NCBI GenBank assembly: GCA_004352715.1
Contig: SCFE01000042.1
Location: 1,313,865-1,377,864 of the forward strand
Source of the DNA: Hofstenia miamia
Taxonomy: Eukaryota; Xenacoelomorpha; Acoela
DNA: 64,000 nt
Direction of reading: 5' to 3'
Within the stretch, counting starts at the first letter, position 1. Each line of letters opens with the position of its first letter. The notes under the pieces were generated by a model. That model was given only the letters and a program-made list of their open reading frames with translations, had not been told where the DNA came from and did not search any database. Below, in pieces: positions 51,901-55,850 of this stretch. A program made the position numbers and the translations under genes.

Positions 51901-53961
51901 TCAAGAATACATAGATGTTATTTAGGTTCTTACAATTAAATTTTTTGTTTGAACAATATTTTAGAGGTTAATTCCGACATATCAGTAATACTTCTTTTGC
52001 CATCAATTGTTACCTCAGTTAACAGTGCGTCTGATACTCAAACAACAGCTTCTTTGGTTTCTCTACAAATTCATTTGTTTGAATTCAGTATGAATTTAAA
52101 TGTTTAATTTTCCTATATTTGTATGTATGTCATATATCTACAGAAAGATAAAGAAAATATTGCGCAATGGTTGCTCAACAACAGAGTATTCAATTAGTAA
52201 ATTAATCCATTCTAGTATGAAATTAGTGCAAATTTTGTTCACAATCTCATTTACAATTTGAAAAAATTGTTCTGTTCTTTTTTATCAGTGTACAAAAGTA
52301 GAATTGTGACTGTGATTGCTTAAATGTCAACACGACTGAAATACAATTAGAAATTTTGAAATTATGAAGTATTTGACTGTTTTGCTAGTATGAACGTTTT
52401 CTTACATGGTCCGTATTTCACTTAACCGATTTAAAAGTAATATTTACCATTTCAGTGGTTATCAGGACTACTAGTAGGGTATATTTTGCTGAACCTATCC
52501 AAGCCATTCATAAGTTTTCAGTTTTTATCAAAAATAAACCCAACCAACCCAAACCAAGTAGAAGTTTTCAAAATCTGATCCAGCACTATCACAACAATTT
52601 ATAATACTTCTTTAAGAAATCAAGTTCAATCTGGAAATGCGAATTATCAGTCAATTCCTTAGATGTCTGTCACCCTCATCTAATGAATTGTAATGTCTAT
52701 AAAACATGCTTTCAAAAAGTCTTCATCTTGATTTCTTATGAAATCCTTTGCAGTATTAATATATTTTACTGTAAATAAGCAATAACTTCATATAATTTTA
52801 ATTAACATTTTCCATGATAAATACACTCATTTAATCCAACGCATTAAACGTTTTATTAATGCGACTAAACGTGACACGACCCACTTGCAGCCCTGATTTT
52901 TATTAGCGGTAACGTTTATAAATAGATATTTCTCTGAGAAATGTTGCTTAGCTAGTTATTTTTTCAGTAAAAATATTAACTTTAACAACCATTTGTTTAG
53001 CACATTTATCAGTTTACCAAAGATACTTGACATCATCATATTGTAGAGTTGCGTGCTTGTTAGATATTCTTAACCTCACCTCTCTTTTCCAACTTAGACA
53101 GGTAATGTTAAGTTAATTAAATGTAAGTATTTTGTACAATTCTAGGCTTTTTCCGACGCCGAAGTGAAGTATGCTAATGCCAGAGTAGAAACAATATCTC
53201 GTTTAGCTGAGCAAACAGAGATTATTTGGAAATCCTTGCGATGGGTTTTAGACACTTTGCAAATCACCCGTGAACAAATACGACATCCTCATGCACTAGG
53301 GGTACCATTAAGGTTTGTATTAGATTCAGCCCGTGGGTCTCTAGATTATATTGGAAAGAGTGGTGCAAAAGAACCAAATTATTTATCAGGATCGATGTCA
53401 ACGCATTGTGGGCTATCACAATGGCAGAATTCGGCCAGTGGTATTACTATGCAAGTTTTTCCTCTTTTCTCCTGTGGTCTTCCTCATCAAACAAGTGTAA
53501 GCTTGTAATTTATTTCGAAGTTGCAAAGTAGCATAAACAAATCGAATTTGGATTGTGAATTTCCTTCCAAAATACAACTGTAAAGATAAGATAGTTTCAT
53601 AAAGTATGAAAATAGTAGTACTACTAAGTAATCGACGATAATATCAAGTTACTATCTACATGTATGTGTAGACATTTTGCTAATTAATTTTTAGGTTCGC
53701 GTACACGTCACTCCACAAACAACTAGTAAGGATATTCTTGAAATTGTGAACAACCAGCTAAAAGAAGCTGCACTAAGACACAACCCTGGTTTAATTTGGC
53801 CGCCAAATGACGCTTTTGAACTATGTCTCACAACTTCTCCTTCAGACAGTGGACTCCAAGCCAATTTTCGACCATTTATGGTTGAGCGAGCAGCTACCGG
53901 AACTCTATATATTCGACTTCGAAAGCATTCTCCAATTTTTACAAACTATTCTGAAGTGTGA
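9125..53961 (+). CDS. ANKFN1: WIDE AWAKE / ANKFN1 (Nmf9) family gene, 20 exons, 5' end incomplete
   Basis: The gene encodes an ankyrin-repeat, fibronectin type III and Ras-association-like protein. In flies (wide awake) and mice (Nmf9/Ankfn1) the family acts in neurons, in sleep timing and vestibular function. Here 20 exons give about 1136 residues. Order: Ser/Arg-rich N-terminus (exons 1-6), ankyrin repeat (7), linker helix (8), FN3 (9-10), family-specific region (11-19), RA-like domain (20). Splice phases agree at every junction from exon 3 to 20 and from 1 to 2; only 2-3 fails. Five introns are 42-49 nt (after exons 5, 8, 11, 13 and 18); the longest, after exon 3, is about 11.8 kb and full of transposons. 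Assignment rests on domain order and on family motifs I recognise (GAREN after the ankyrin repeat, FWEWR, GLYLALLK, AFSDAE), not on a database search. Exons 7-20 are firm; exons 1-2 are less certain. Exon 1 opens at an acceptor, so the start codon is upstream and unfound. Confidence 0.9.
10509..11167. repeat. direct copies 10509-10723 and 10953-11167 around an insert
   Basis: The 215-bp Tc1 transposase 3' segment occurs twice, essentially identical, offset by 444 bp, each junction marked by a single N. This is the mark of a faulty scaffold join rather than a biological duplication. Confidence 0.8.
10725..10951 (-). mobile_element. Ty3/gypsy retrotransposon RNase H fragment between two single N
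   Basis: The minus strand reads PIQFFSHKLKQSEENYGSTK, then EMLELVESIKKFRYFLADQT and FRVRTDNSGLAWLKKF: the RT/RNase H junction of Ty3/gypsy polyproteins (S-x-x-L-x-x-x-E-x-NY-x-x-x-x-E-x-L, and TD-[HN]-S-x-L-x-WL with its catalytic Asp). Both ends are open, at N 10724 and N 10952, so it was probably placed here by scaffolding. Confidence 0.8.
11337..11462. repeat. perfect inverted repeat around an (AT)n core
   Basis: Two 42-bp arms, 11337-11378 and 11421-11462, are perfect reverse complements separated only by AT repeats. A single N at 11336 precedes the left arm, so an assembly mirror artefact is as likely as a genuine hairpin. Confidence 0.9.
11990..12580 (-). pseudogene. second Tc1-like transposase relic (C-terminal half)
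   Basis: Minus-strand frames in succession give MIWGLHQCCLQRW (catalytic-core [MV][VI]WG...I), MNARIYINVL, FQQDGVWCH (second Asp of the DDE triad), YIVMDNWPGS and ISQEYCENLILSM ending AVIKAQGYNTK. This order is that of Tc1-type transposases; stops and frameshifts inactivate it. It differs clearly from the relic at 9.8-11.2 kb. Confidence 0.8.
12600..12812. repeat. degenerate tandem repeat, period 77-78 bp
   Basis: The motif gaaattgcaga(t/c)c recurs at 12640, 12717 and 12795, with gatctttaa(g/a)ga copies between. The same ctttaaagaaa core reappears in the tandem repeat near 17.4-17.6 kb. Confidence 0.65.
12813..14419. other. intronic, non-coding
   Basis: No exon or element recognised. An AT microsatellite lies at about 13818-13838, and a single N at 14393 sits at the edge of another. 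Confidence 0.5.
14420..15688. mobile_element. non-autonomous hAT-type inverted-repeat element, 1.27 kb
   Basis: The left end cagagttggaatcggatc and the reverse complement of the right end, cagagatggaatcggatc, match at 17 of 18 positions. Flanking octamers are atatgtat and atatatat (7 of 8), as expected for an 8-bp hAT target duplication, although both lie in AT repeat. The CAGAG start is common in hAT elements. No transposase frame inside. Confidence 0.7.
15700..16524. mobile_element. inverted-repeat element, 0.8 kb, adjacent
   Basis: The left terminus (gggctttattgcagatcagc, to agactctga) and the reverse complement of the right (ggcgttattggaaatcaacg, to gactctga) align with one gap and a few mismatches over about 28 bp. 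Both ends abut AT microsatellites. Non-coding; carries another element inside. Confidence 0.55.
15959..16380. mobile_element. nested inverted-repeat element, 0.42 kb
   Basis: The ends read gcaatacacttttttttgta and, reverse complemented, gcattacacttttttttata, continuing agaac on both: about 23 of 25 matching. It sits wholly within the 15700-16524 element, so it inserted later. Internal sequence is rich in aataagaac repeats. Confidence 0.6.
16524..16612. repeat. AT microsatellites (two tracts)
   Basis: AT dinucleotide tracts at 16524-16555 and about 16577-16612, separated by unique sequence. Confidence 0.9.
16860..17010 (-). pseudogene. Penelope-like retroelement GIY-YIG endonuclease fragment
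   Basis: The minus strand reads YKCDNCNKLYIGETVRQFGK, RIKEHLSGHLNTEVYKHPHE: the Cys pair, [LF]YIG(E/Q)T, the catalytic R-x-x-x-H pattern and the later VYKH of the GIY-YIG nuclease as fused to Penelope-like reverse transcriptases. The usual GIY half is reduced or lost. No intact reverse transcriptase is seen upstream on the same strand, so this is a 3' fragment. Confidence 0.75.
17400..17640. repeat. tandem repeat, period about 116 bp, two copies
   Basis: The block acttgccaatttcttgcaaa recurs 116 bp apart (17450 and 17566), with surrounding ctttaaagaaatttcttc text repeated imperfectly. Same core motif as the 12.6-kb repeat. Confidence 0.65.
17658..18400 (-). pseudogene. Tc1-like transposase N-terminal relic beside a MITE end (copy 1)
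   Basis: 18011-18307 on the minus strand encodes ATRLSISQPTISCTIKRHCE, then GYPRVTSARTHILIRLR: the paired-type DNA-binding half of Tc1 transposases (I-x-x-RL-x-ISQ-x-TVS...PRVTSAR). The terminal inverted repeat, read on minus from about 18399, is tacagcaggggaaaaattat. 17658-17990 is a separate MITE-like repeat beginning cagacttgtcaac with ggctcgtt motifs, shared with 62.8-63.3 kb. Confidence 0.75.
18468..18697. other. 230-bp insert between single N marks
   Basis: Unassigned AT-rich sequence between N 18467 and N 18698, flanked by the two 809-bp copies. No coding or repeat signature seen. Confidence 0.6.
18699..19507. repeat. second copy of the 809-bp block 17658-18466
   Basis: Base-for-base copy offset by 1041 bp, including the Tc1 N-terminal frame (19052-19348 on the minus strand). 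Identity over 809 bp and the bounding N marks point to an assembly duplicate. Confidence 0.85.
19508..21449. other. intronic, with a 21-N gap flanked by duplicate ends
   Basis: 19923-20107 and 20129-20313 are copies (185 bp, about two mismatches) on either side of the N run 20108-20128. Elsewhere nothing is recognised. Confidence 0.75.
21450..21582 (+). CDS. ANKFN1: ANKFN1 exon 2 (probable)
   Basis: Acceptor ttctgtag. The frame reads RRTDYNKAVHKNQRL, then RECLQRCRLLDLQWNGPLNE: basic, helical and protein-like. The best donor, aat|gttttatc, is weak and leaves phase 0, whereas exon 3 needs phase 2. Either a further small exon lies between, or the donor is misplaced. No homologue recognised for this segment alone. 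Confidence 0.5.
22134..22342 (+). CDS. ANKFN1: ANKFN1 exon 3 (acidic/basic N-terminal region)
   Basis: Acceptor aacatttag, donor gtttat (weak). It encodes an acidic stretch (SESEMSTVFDDTDQEF) followed by a basic one (KPGKRNKGPKKFFSRHQS). It ends in phase 1 and joins exon 4 in frame as ...RSK-D-GKRSGRRSS. Likely disordered; a regulatory N-terminus is an inference. Confidence 0.65.
22966..23002. repeat. AT microsatellite
   Basis: Uninterrupted AT dinucleotides within intron 3. Confidence 0.9.
23300..24515 (+). pseudogene. hAT-family transposase relic (C-terminal dimerisation domain)
   Basis: 24258-24515 encodes LVARKTFVIPASLAESDQHF, SIFGDIITDKRSSLIPEL and a final LVVLKE: the hATC domain ([LY]AR-x-x-LVIPAS-x-x-S-x-x-x-FS-x-[AG]G-x-[IV]-x-x-[DK]RR[SN]-x-L-x-P-x-x-x-x-x-L-x-[FV]LK). 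Upstream frames at 23640-24250 (QQLEVLKKLFSMLLSIGK) are broken by stops. Inactive copy, same strand as the host gene, inside its third intron. Confidence 0.8.
24590..24778. repeat. gggcc-rich repeat end plus AT microsatellite
   Basis: 24620-24740 is unusually GC-rich (gtgggccaaaa, gtgggctgggttg, ggattgggcc) and runs straight into (AT)n at 24749-24777. It looks like a transposon terminus; no partner found. Confidence 0.4.
25240..27520 (-). pseudogene. Jockey/CR1-type LINE ORF2 relic
   Basis: Read on the minus strand from 27520: the end of an AP endonuclease (FVGDFNLPNSDWQ, then SSSNILDLVFATN...LSSHNFVLLNI), a linker, then reverse transcriptase blocks NNYRPISIFP, SKSQHGFRKSSSTITNLL, DISKAFDTVPHDKL and SGIPQGSILGLLLFIIFIND. 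After these it jumps to LLNNWCKRNKFNAKKSSMIC and the C-terminal YGSQIWHPSRTGIIKLEKFQ-RRC. The [YF]-x-DD catalytic block expected between FIND and LLNNW is missing, and many stops and shifts occur. A dead copy in antisense to the host gene. Confidence 0.88.
27540..33617. other. large intron interior, no gene
   Basis: Mostly featureless. AT microsatellites at 28388-28453. A GC-rich transposon-end-like block at 29830-29901 (cggggcc...ccccccacccgtagctacg). A short cccgacccaacca block at 31207-31245. 27600-27770 is less AT-rich than its surroundings, but no coding frame is supported. Confidence 0.5.
33626..34027. mobile_element. hAT-type MITE, 402 bp, just upstream of exon 4
   Basis: The left end cagtgttggg and right end ccaacactg are inverted; subterminal atttaaatcggattt motifs recur on both arms. 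Flanking octamers tttataaa (33618-33625) and tttacaaa (34028-34035) agree at 7 of 8, as expected for an aged 8-bp hAT duplication. No coding capacity. Confidence 0.8.
34163..34361 (+). CDS. ANKFN1: ANKFN1 exon 4 (Ser/Arg-rich)
   Basis: Acceptor gaaattttag, strong donor gaag|gtaatt. It encodes a basic, serine-rich low-complexity segment (GKRSGRRSSKENNS, ETRRASISGTPASASRR) with several RRxS/RxxS patterns that resemble basophilic kinase sites. Ends in phase 2. A hAT-type MITE lies 135 bp upstream. Confidence 0.75.
34742..34831 (+). CDS. ANKFN1: ANKFN1 exon 5
   Basis: Acceptor ttattttag, consensus donor tc|gtgagt. Encodes HGSGVNLLQLAKKIGNKSTD and a short acidic/Ser tail. Followed by a 42-nt intron. 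Phases 2 in, 2 out match exons 4 and 6. Confidence 0.8.
34874..35019 (+). CDS. ANKFN1: ANKFN1 exon 6
   Basis: Acceptor atattttaag, donor atca|gtacgt. Encodes a Ser/Lys-rich segment (SSKFKKSCSTDDVNS, then GLAKSSLSPDQRKKSKSED). Ends in phase 1; joined to exon 7 it creates an in-frame Met directly before the ankyrin repeat. Confidence 0.8.
35020..40062. other. intron 6, no gene
   Basis: Five kb of AT-rich intron. It holds the X-box at 38564-38577 and AT microsatellites at 39461-39477 and 39505-39557. No transposase or exon recognised; small frames here lack splice context. Confidence 0.5.
38564..38577. promoter_or_regulatory. X-box palindrome (RFX-type site)
   Basis: GTTGCTATGGCAAC is an imperfect inverted repeat matching the RFX X-box consensus (two half sites, no spacer mismatch in the outer GTTGC/GCAAC). 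It lies in the intron 1.5 kb before the ankyrin exon. The match is seen directly; activity is inferred. Confidence 0.45.
40063..40251 (+). CDS. ANKFN1: ANKFN1 exon 7: ankyrin repeat
   Basis: Acceptor taatatttag, consensus donor t|gtaaga. Encodes VTLFEAIEVCNLDKVKDIM, then a complete ankyrin-type unit (DEFTILDLATLLNFENMAAE) ending in SRSGARENQK. LFEAIE followed by a single D-x-x-x-LD-A repeat and a GA-[RQ]-E end is the WAKE/ANKFN1 arrangement; the rest of the first helix pair sits in the same exon. Ankyrin repeats mediate protein binding. Confidence 0.92.
40402..41645 (-). pseudogene. Tc1-like transposase relic in intron 7
   Basis: Minus strand: KLPKKEIAEHLNISRFTVSR (first HTH), LRGGWNDGQEYSLGSIRRIL (second), DESRMSFQSERVQFVMRPKD and AYRFKPRY (first catalytic Asp in DES), QQENAPF (the second Asp is Glu here), then LPDCLAKLIENVWNPFKQ and SVPKRVQTVVE. 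The whole family order is present but split over several frames. Terminal repeats not located. A different lineage from those at 9.8, 12.0 and 18.0 kb. Confidence 0.83.
42597..42791 (+). CDS. ANKFN1: ANKFN1 exon 8: helical linker
   Basis: Acceptor ttctaacttag. Encodes a predicted helix (HICALLKQAETHSNNLSADI) ending in the family signature QRFWEWRVRLLAKMK just before the FN3 domain. I chose donor gcaa|gtattt over an earlier gtctgt because only it restores the frame, giving ELA-R-IPDPP. The next intron is 44 nt. Confidence 0.92.
42836..42949 (+). CDS. ANKFN1: ANKFN1 exon 9: FN3 domain, N-terminal half
   Basis: Encodes IPDPPAAVNVVVTSPTSIKV and ISPPKNCNGSIATRYK, the A-C strands of a fibronectin type III fold (P-x-x-P start; the usual core Trp of strand B is replaced by Ile in VSISPP). 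Donor aaaa|gtaaga, phase 1. Confidence 0.93.
42950..43818. other. intron 9, splits the FN3 domain
   Basis: 869-nt intron. 43075-43220 contains a less AT-rich open stretch (SIMTPSSDENGVPYTSCNSE), but it lacks an in-phase acceptor/donor pair and would interrupt the FN3 fold. An AT tract is at about 43488-43505 and a GA-rich run at 43701-43726. Confidence 0.5.
43819..44007 (+). CDS. ANKFN1: ANKFN1 exon 10: FN3 domain, C-terminal half
   Basis: Acceptor ttttttag. Encodes IIWSTRPDF, then KGLSTNIPYYIRVAAANIKG, containing the FN3 strand F hallmark Y-x-[VI]-R-V-x-A-x-N-x-x-G-x-G, and ends SPASVTPS. Donor agca|gtaatt, phase 1, compatible with exon 11. Confidence 0.93.
44378..44880 (+). pseudogene. LINE ORF2 C-terminal fragment with 3' tail
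   Basis: The frame after the single N at 44442 reads IILYACEVWVPGLEKRLCSK, LRKCIKFFSIVAH ... HPMYHKFQEIRPARTSRHVV, SLPSGRTELYKRTFYHAACK and stops at 44791. The pattern [LV]LYGCE-x-W followed by HP[LM]-x-x-x-F-x-x-x-x-x-x-RTSRH...P-x-x-RT-x-x-Y-x-x-[ST]F is that of non-LTR element ORF2 C-termini. The A-rich aataaaa tail near 44850-44875 would be its 3' end. 5'-truncated. The N suggests another assembly join. Confidence 0.7.
44881..47416. other. rest of intron 10, no supported gene
   Basis: No exon recognised. ccgtaataattata occurs at about 45582 and 46446 in the same orientation, which may mark a dispersed repeat. 45026-45220 encodes a Lys-rich 64-residue frame (KKIAKQLSLTKQPSF) without splice or homology support. 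Confidence 0.45.
47417..47576 (+). CDS. ANKFN1: ANKFN1 exon 11: region after FN3
   Basis: Acceptor gaaactttag. Encodes WRDVCNAPLRCTGRKATDLS, then ICEQLRMLCLGNY and a basic GRKSRGAKFIKSLSQ. The W-R-D start right after FN3 is a family landmark. Donor tca|gtatgc, phase 2; next intron 42 nt. Confidence 0.9.
47619..47754 (+). CDS. ANKFN1: ANKFN1 exon 12: conserved core
   Basis: Encodes GVYLSAVLYTSDERVILTTD and DLVPTVEVDEG, ending HDFHWFLK. The G-[VL]-Y-L-A/S strand, the D-D-x-[IV]-P-x-V-x-VDE block and the HW[FL]LK end are characteristic of WAKE/ANKFN1 proteins. Consensus donor aag|gtaata, phase 0. Confidence 0.93.
48368..48571 (+). CDS. ANKFN1: ANKFN1 exon 13
   Basis: Acceptor atcgatttag, donor cag|gtttct. 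Encodes VSNIWEELNIFYQELDQNST, then RARLLQAALNLQSLLCTQEI and LYHRVLRDNHGNILFVLLTQ; mixed helical region, 68 codons, phase 0 at both ends. Next intron 49 nt. Confidence 0.92.
48621..48809 (+). CDS. ANKFN1: ANKFN1 exon 14: Ser-rich linker
   Basis: Acceptor ttatttatag, donor gag|gtaaca. Encodes a basic helix (LSSIAKAISKRRAKLENF), a Ser/Asn-rich loop (HHSSGNESSQNSGIEEF) and FSAMDMLFLDLE. Phase 0 at both ends. Confidence 0.9.
48888..48944. repeat. AT/GTAT microsatellite
   Basis: AT tract with interspersed gtatat units in intron 14. Confidence 0.85.
49591..49757 (+). CDS. ANKFN1: ANKFN1 exon 15: GLYL(A)LLK motif exon
   Basis: Acceptor ttttgtttag, donor ag|gtatga. Encodes TGLYLALLKAESSINNLNV, then YSCPNMLPCVRIRDLNHVSR. 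The octapeptide GLYLALLK (49636-49659) corresponds to the near-invariant GLYLGYLK of the family, with two substitutions. P-N-[MV]-LP-x-V-[RK]-IRD is also diagnostic. Phase 2 end. Confidence 0.93.
50054..50220 (+). CDS. ANKFN1: ANKFN1 exon 16
   Basis: Acceptor gattttag. Encodes RDEWSWLVDG, then IQRAFRLQLAIAVGKLFRKM and YRLYTHEII. VSR-DEW joins exon 15 in frame. An internal gtaaac after AVG could be mistaken for a donor, but the open frame and the family motif RLYTHE[IV] show the exon runs on to cg|gttaac. Confidence 0.92.
50221..51964. other. intron 16, no gene
   Basis: 1.7 kb. No element ends or coding frames recognised; a short less AT-rich patch at 51385-51470. Confidence 0.5.
51965..52087 (+). 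CDS. ANKFN1: ANKFN1 exon 17
   Basis: Acceptor caatattttag. Encodes VNSDISVILLLPS, then DTQTTASLVSLQIHLFEF. S-x-I-LLLPS followed by a spacer and LQ-x-x-FE is the expected family order. Donor ttca|gtatga, phase 1. Confidence 0.9.
53001..53101 (+). CDS. ANKFN1: ANKFN1 exon 18
   Basis: Acceptor ttgtttag, donor cag|gtaatg; 33 codons reading HLSVYQRYLTSSYCRVACLL, then LTSLFQLRQ. It has no ATG of its own. The pattern YQRYL-x-x-YCR[VL]-x-LL-...-QLR[QE] between FE and AFSDAE is what the family requires here, and the phases (1 in, 0 out) fit exons 17 and 19. Next intron 44 nt. Confidence 0.9.
53146..53496 (+). CDS. ANKFN1: ANKFN1 exon 19
   Basis: The largest exon, 117 codons, phase 0 at both ends. 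Encodes AFSDAEVKYANARVETISRL, then EIIWKSLRWVLDTLQITREQ, a helical segment matching the family's [ED]x[ML]W...LRW[IV][ML]D.LQ block. The second half is Ser/Gly-rich and ends LFSCGLPHQTS, where the RA domain begins. Donor agt|gtaagc. Confidence 0.93.
53695..53961 (+). CDS. ANKFN1: ANKFN1 exon 20: Ras-association-like domain
   Basis: Acceptor atttttag. Encodes VRVHVTPQTTSKDILEIVNN: beta-beta-alpha of an RA/ubiquitin-like fold with the usual T[ST]-x-DI[LV]-x-[IV][VL] helix start. It continues through NDAFELCLTTSPSDS to FMVERAATGTLYIRLRKHSP. The frame can stop at TGA 53959-53961 after NYSEV, or the same bases (gaa|gtgtga) can be a donor to the next candidate exon. RA domains bind small GTPases; whether this one does is unknown. 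Confidence 0.9.
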   Translation, partial: VRVHVTPQTTSKDILEIVNNQLKEAALRHNPGLIWPPNDAFELCLTTSPSDSGLQANFRPFMVERAATGTLYIRLRKHSPIFTNYSEV

Positions 53962-54149
53962 TTTCACTTTTTGTACGTAGTGCAGTATTTTTTCATTAGG
54001 ATTTTAATATTTTAAATTTTGTAAAATATACAGTGTTTCTTACTCTTGCAGATAAAACAAGATATAGTATAACAATTCTCGAGTTTCCGAGCAGACAGCG
54101 CATGTACTCCAATTTGTTACTCCACCGGGTCAGAGAGTAGGTTCTCCTA

Positions 54150-54647
54150 AAGGTGTGTTCCCACTATCGACTTTTATCAGCAGATTTTAATCGAAAATGC
54201 AATTATTTTCGTTCACATTGGCGATTTTTTATCATCCGATTTTTTATCAGAAAATACGGAGTTGGAAGAGCGTTCAGACTATCGATTTTTTATCAGATGA
54301 TAAATTATCATCTTTTGATTGACAGTAAGAAAAACAACAACATCTGTTTATGGATTGGTTTGCCTTGGAATGTAAACAATGTTTACATATTTTGAAGTTG
54401 AAATATTACAAAGACAATAATTTCCGTTTTGGAAGTCTGTTCCCTATTGAGAAGTAAGCAATTAGTTTCAAGTAGCTATTCGACTAGTTTTAGTACCGTT
54501 CAGACTATCGACTTTTATCAGCTGATAAATTATCAGATGACAGTAATTTGGCTGTTTTGCCAAAAAATCGGATGGAGCGTTCACACTATCGACTTTTATC
54601 ACCTATTTCTTGACAGATGATAAAAGTCGATAGTGGGAACACACCTT
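54150..54647. mobile_element. MITE with repeated subterminal motif, 498 bp
   Basis: The left end aaggtgtgttcccactatcg, continuing acttttatca, is exactly inverted at the right end. Inside, the unit cgttca(g/c)actatcgacttttatca with gctgataaattatca occurs at about 54213, 54274, 54497 and 54573. No coding capacity. The target duplication is not clear, so the superfamily is undetermined. Confidence 0.8.
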
Positions 54648-55284
54648 AAGACATGTCTGCATATCCACCAAATCAAAACCGCGTATCATTGTTTGAATTA
54701 TTGCAGGTACTAGGTGAAATCAAACCGGTATCCGACCCCAATTTATTATGCAGTCTGATAATTGAGATCTAGTATATTAAAATTGGGCTCCAACGTTACT
54801 GTTGCAAATTTATAGAGCAAAGTGAACATGTCGTTTCAATTACTGACCGAATTTTACTACATGTATTGGGGCTTAAGAGTAGAGTTGTCCAAAATAATTC
54901 AGAGAGACCGGGGCGAGTTGCATCATTTTATAATGTGGCACTTCTTATTTCTTTAATTTTCTCATTTAAAATACATAAAATTTACCTAGATAGCACATTG
55001 CAAATATTGATCTCTATTACATAATTATCTGTTTTCACTAATTTCATTACCTAAGGTTATAATAACCCTATATAGAAAATGCATACAAATTGTTGCAATT
55101 TACCGCATAGATGAAGTAAATTGAATTACTCTAAAATTTGCATTGATATCGTTGATAACAATCATAATAGAAAGAAATGAAACAAAAAAGGAGTAAAGAA
55201 ACATTAATGAAATAACAAAAACTTAGAAAAATTACAGATAACTAGTCTGAATCACAATTGTGACAATGTAATTATTTTCTCCAG

Positions 55285-55372
55285 GTATGCAGGAAAGGCA
55301 GAGTTAGGAGGCAACCGATCATGCCTCCTCCAATCAGAGCGACTTCCAACATTAATAAGCCATTTAGATATG
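55285..55372 (+). CDS. possible ANKFN1 exon 21 (C-terminal extension)
   Basis: Acceptor attttctccag and donor tatg|gtaatt enclose an open frame in the phase left by exon 20 (VCRKGRVRRQPIMPPPIRAT...): basic and proline-rich. No homologue recognised. It is supported only by phase and splice-site quality, and a MITE lies in the preceding intron. Confidence 0.4.
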
Positions 55373-55502
55373 GTAATTTCATAAACTACGAAGTTAAATT
55401 GTCACTTTGCCCCACCAACTCAAAATCCTGGCTACGAACCTTAGTGCACCCGTAAAGAACAATACTTTTATCTTGACTTTTGATTTTCTCAATACTTCTT
55501 AG

Positions 55503-55672
55503 AAAAACGTTTTCTGCTAACCAGTATCCTCCTCATTATGAAGAATATATTAGCCTACCACTGTATGCAATACCGGAGTTTAAAATTGGACTTATTTGGG
55601 ACAAAGAAAAATTTCTTCAGTATTGGATTTTTACCCAGTACTGCATTACAGGCATCAATTGGTTTTTTGTAA
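55503..55672 (+). CDS. possible ANKFN1 terminal exon 22
   Basis: Acceptor atacttcttag. The phase-compatible frame reads ...YRSLKLDLFGTKKNFFSIGF and stops at TAA 55670-55672. A second frame over the same DNA is also open and protein-like at its start (NQYPPHYEEYISLPLYAIPE). A frameshift or a different upstream donor would be needed to use it. Kept as tentative. Confidence 0.35.
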
Positions 55673-55850
55673 TTCACCGTCACTGTAAATTTGAGATGTC
55701 AATGTGATAAAGTTAAAGGGGTGATACGGATCCGATACTACTATAAAAACCCTCAGGGTGTTTTCTATCTGTTTAATTTGAACTATATAGGAGTAATTAC
55801 TAATTCACTAAATTACGTTTCCTTGTTTTTTGTTTTTAATGTTATGACGA

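Noticed and set aside
52144-52206. Candidate ANKFN1 exon after 52087 (acceptor ctacag)
   Set aside because: Its frame in the required phase hits an immediate stop. The exon at 53001-53101 fits phase and family motif far better.
53497-53508. Continuation of the exon 19 frame to a stop
   Set aside because: agt|gtaagc is a near-perfect donor and the RA domain exon follows in phase.
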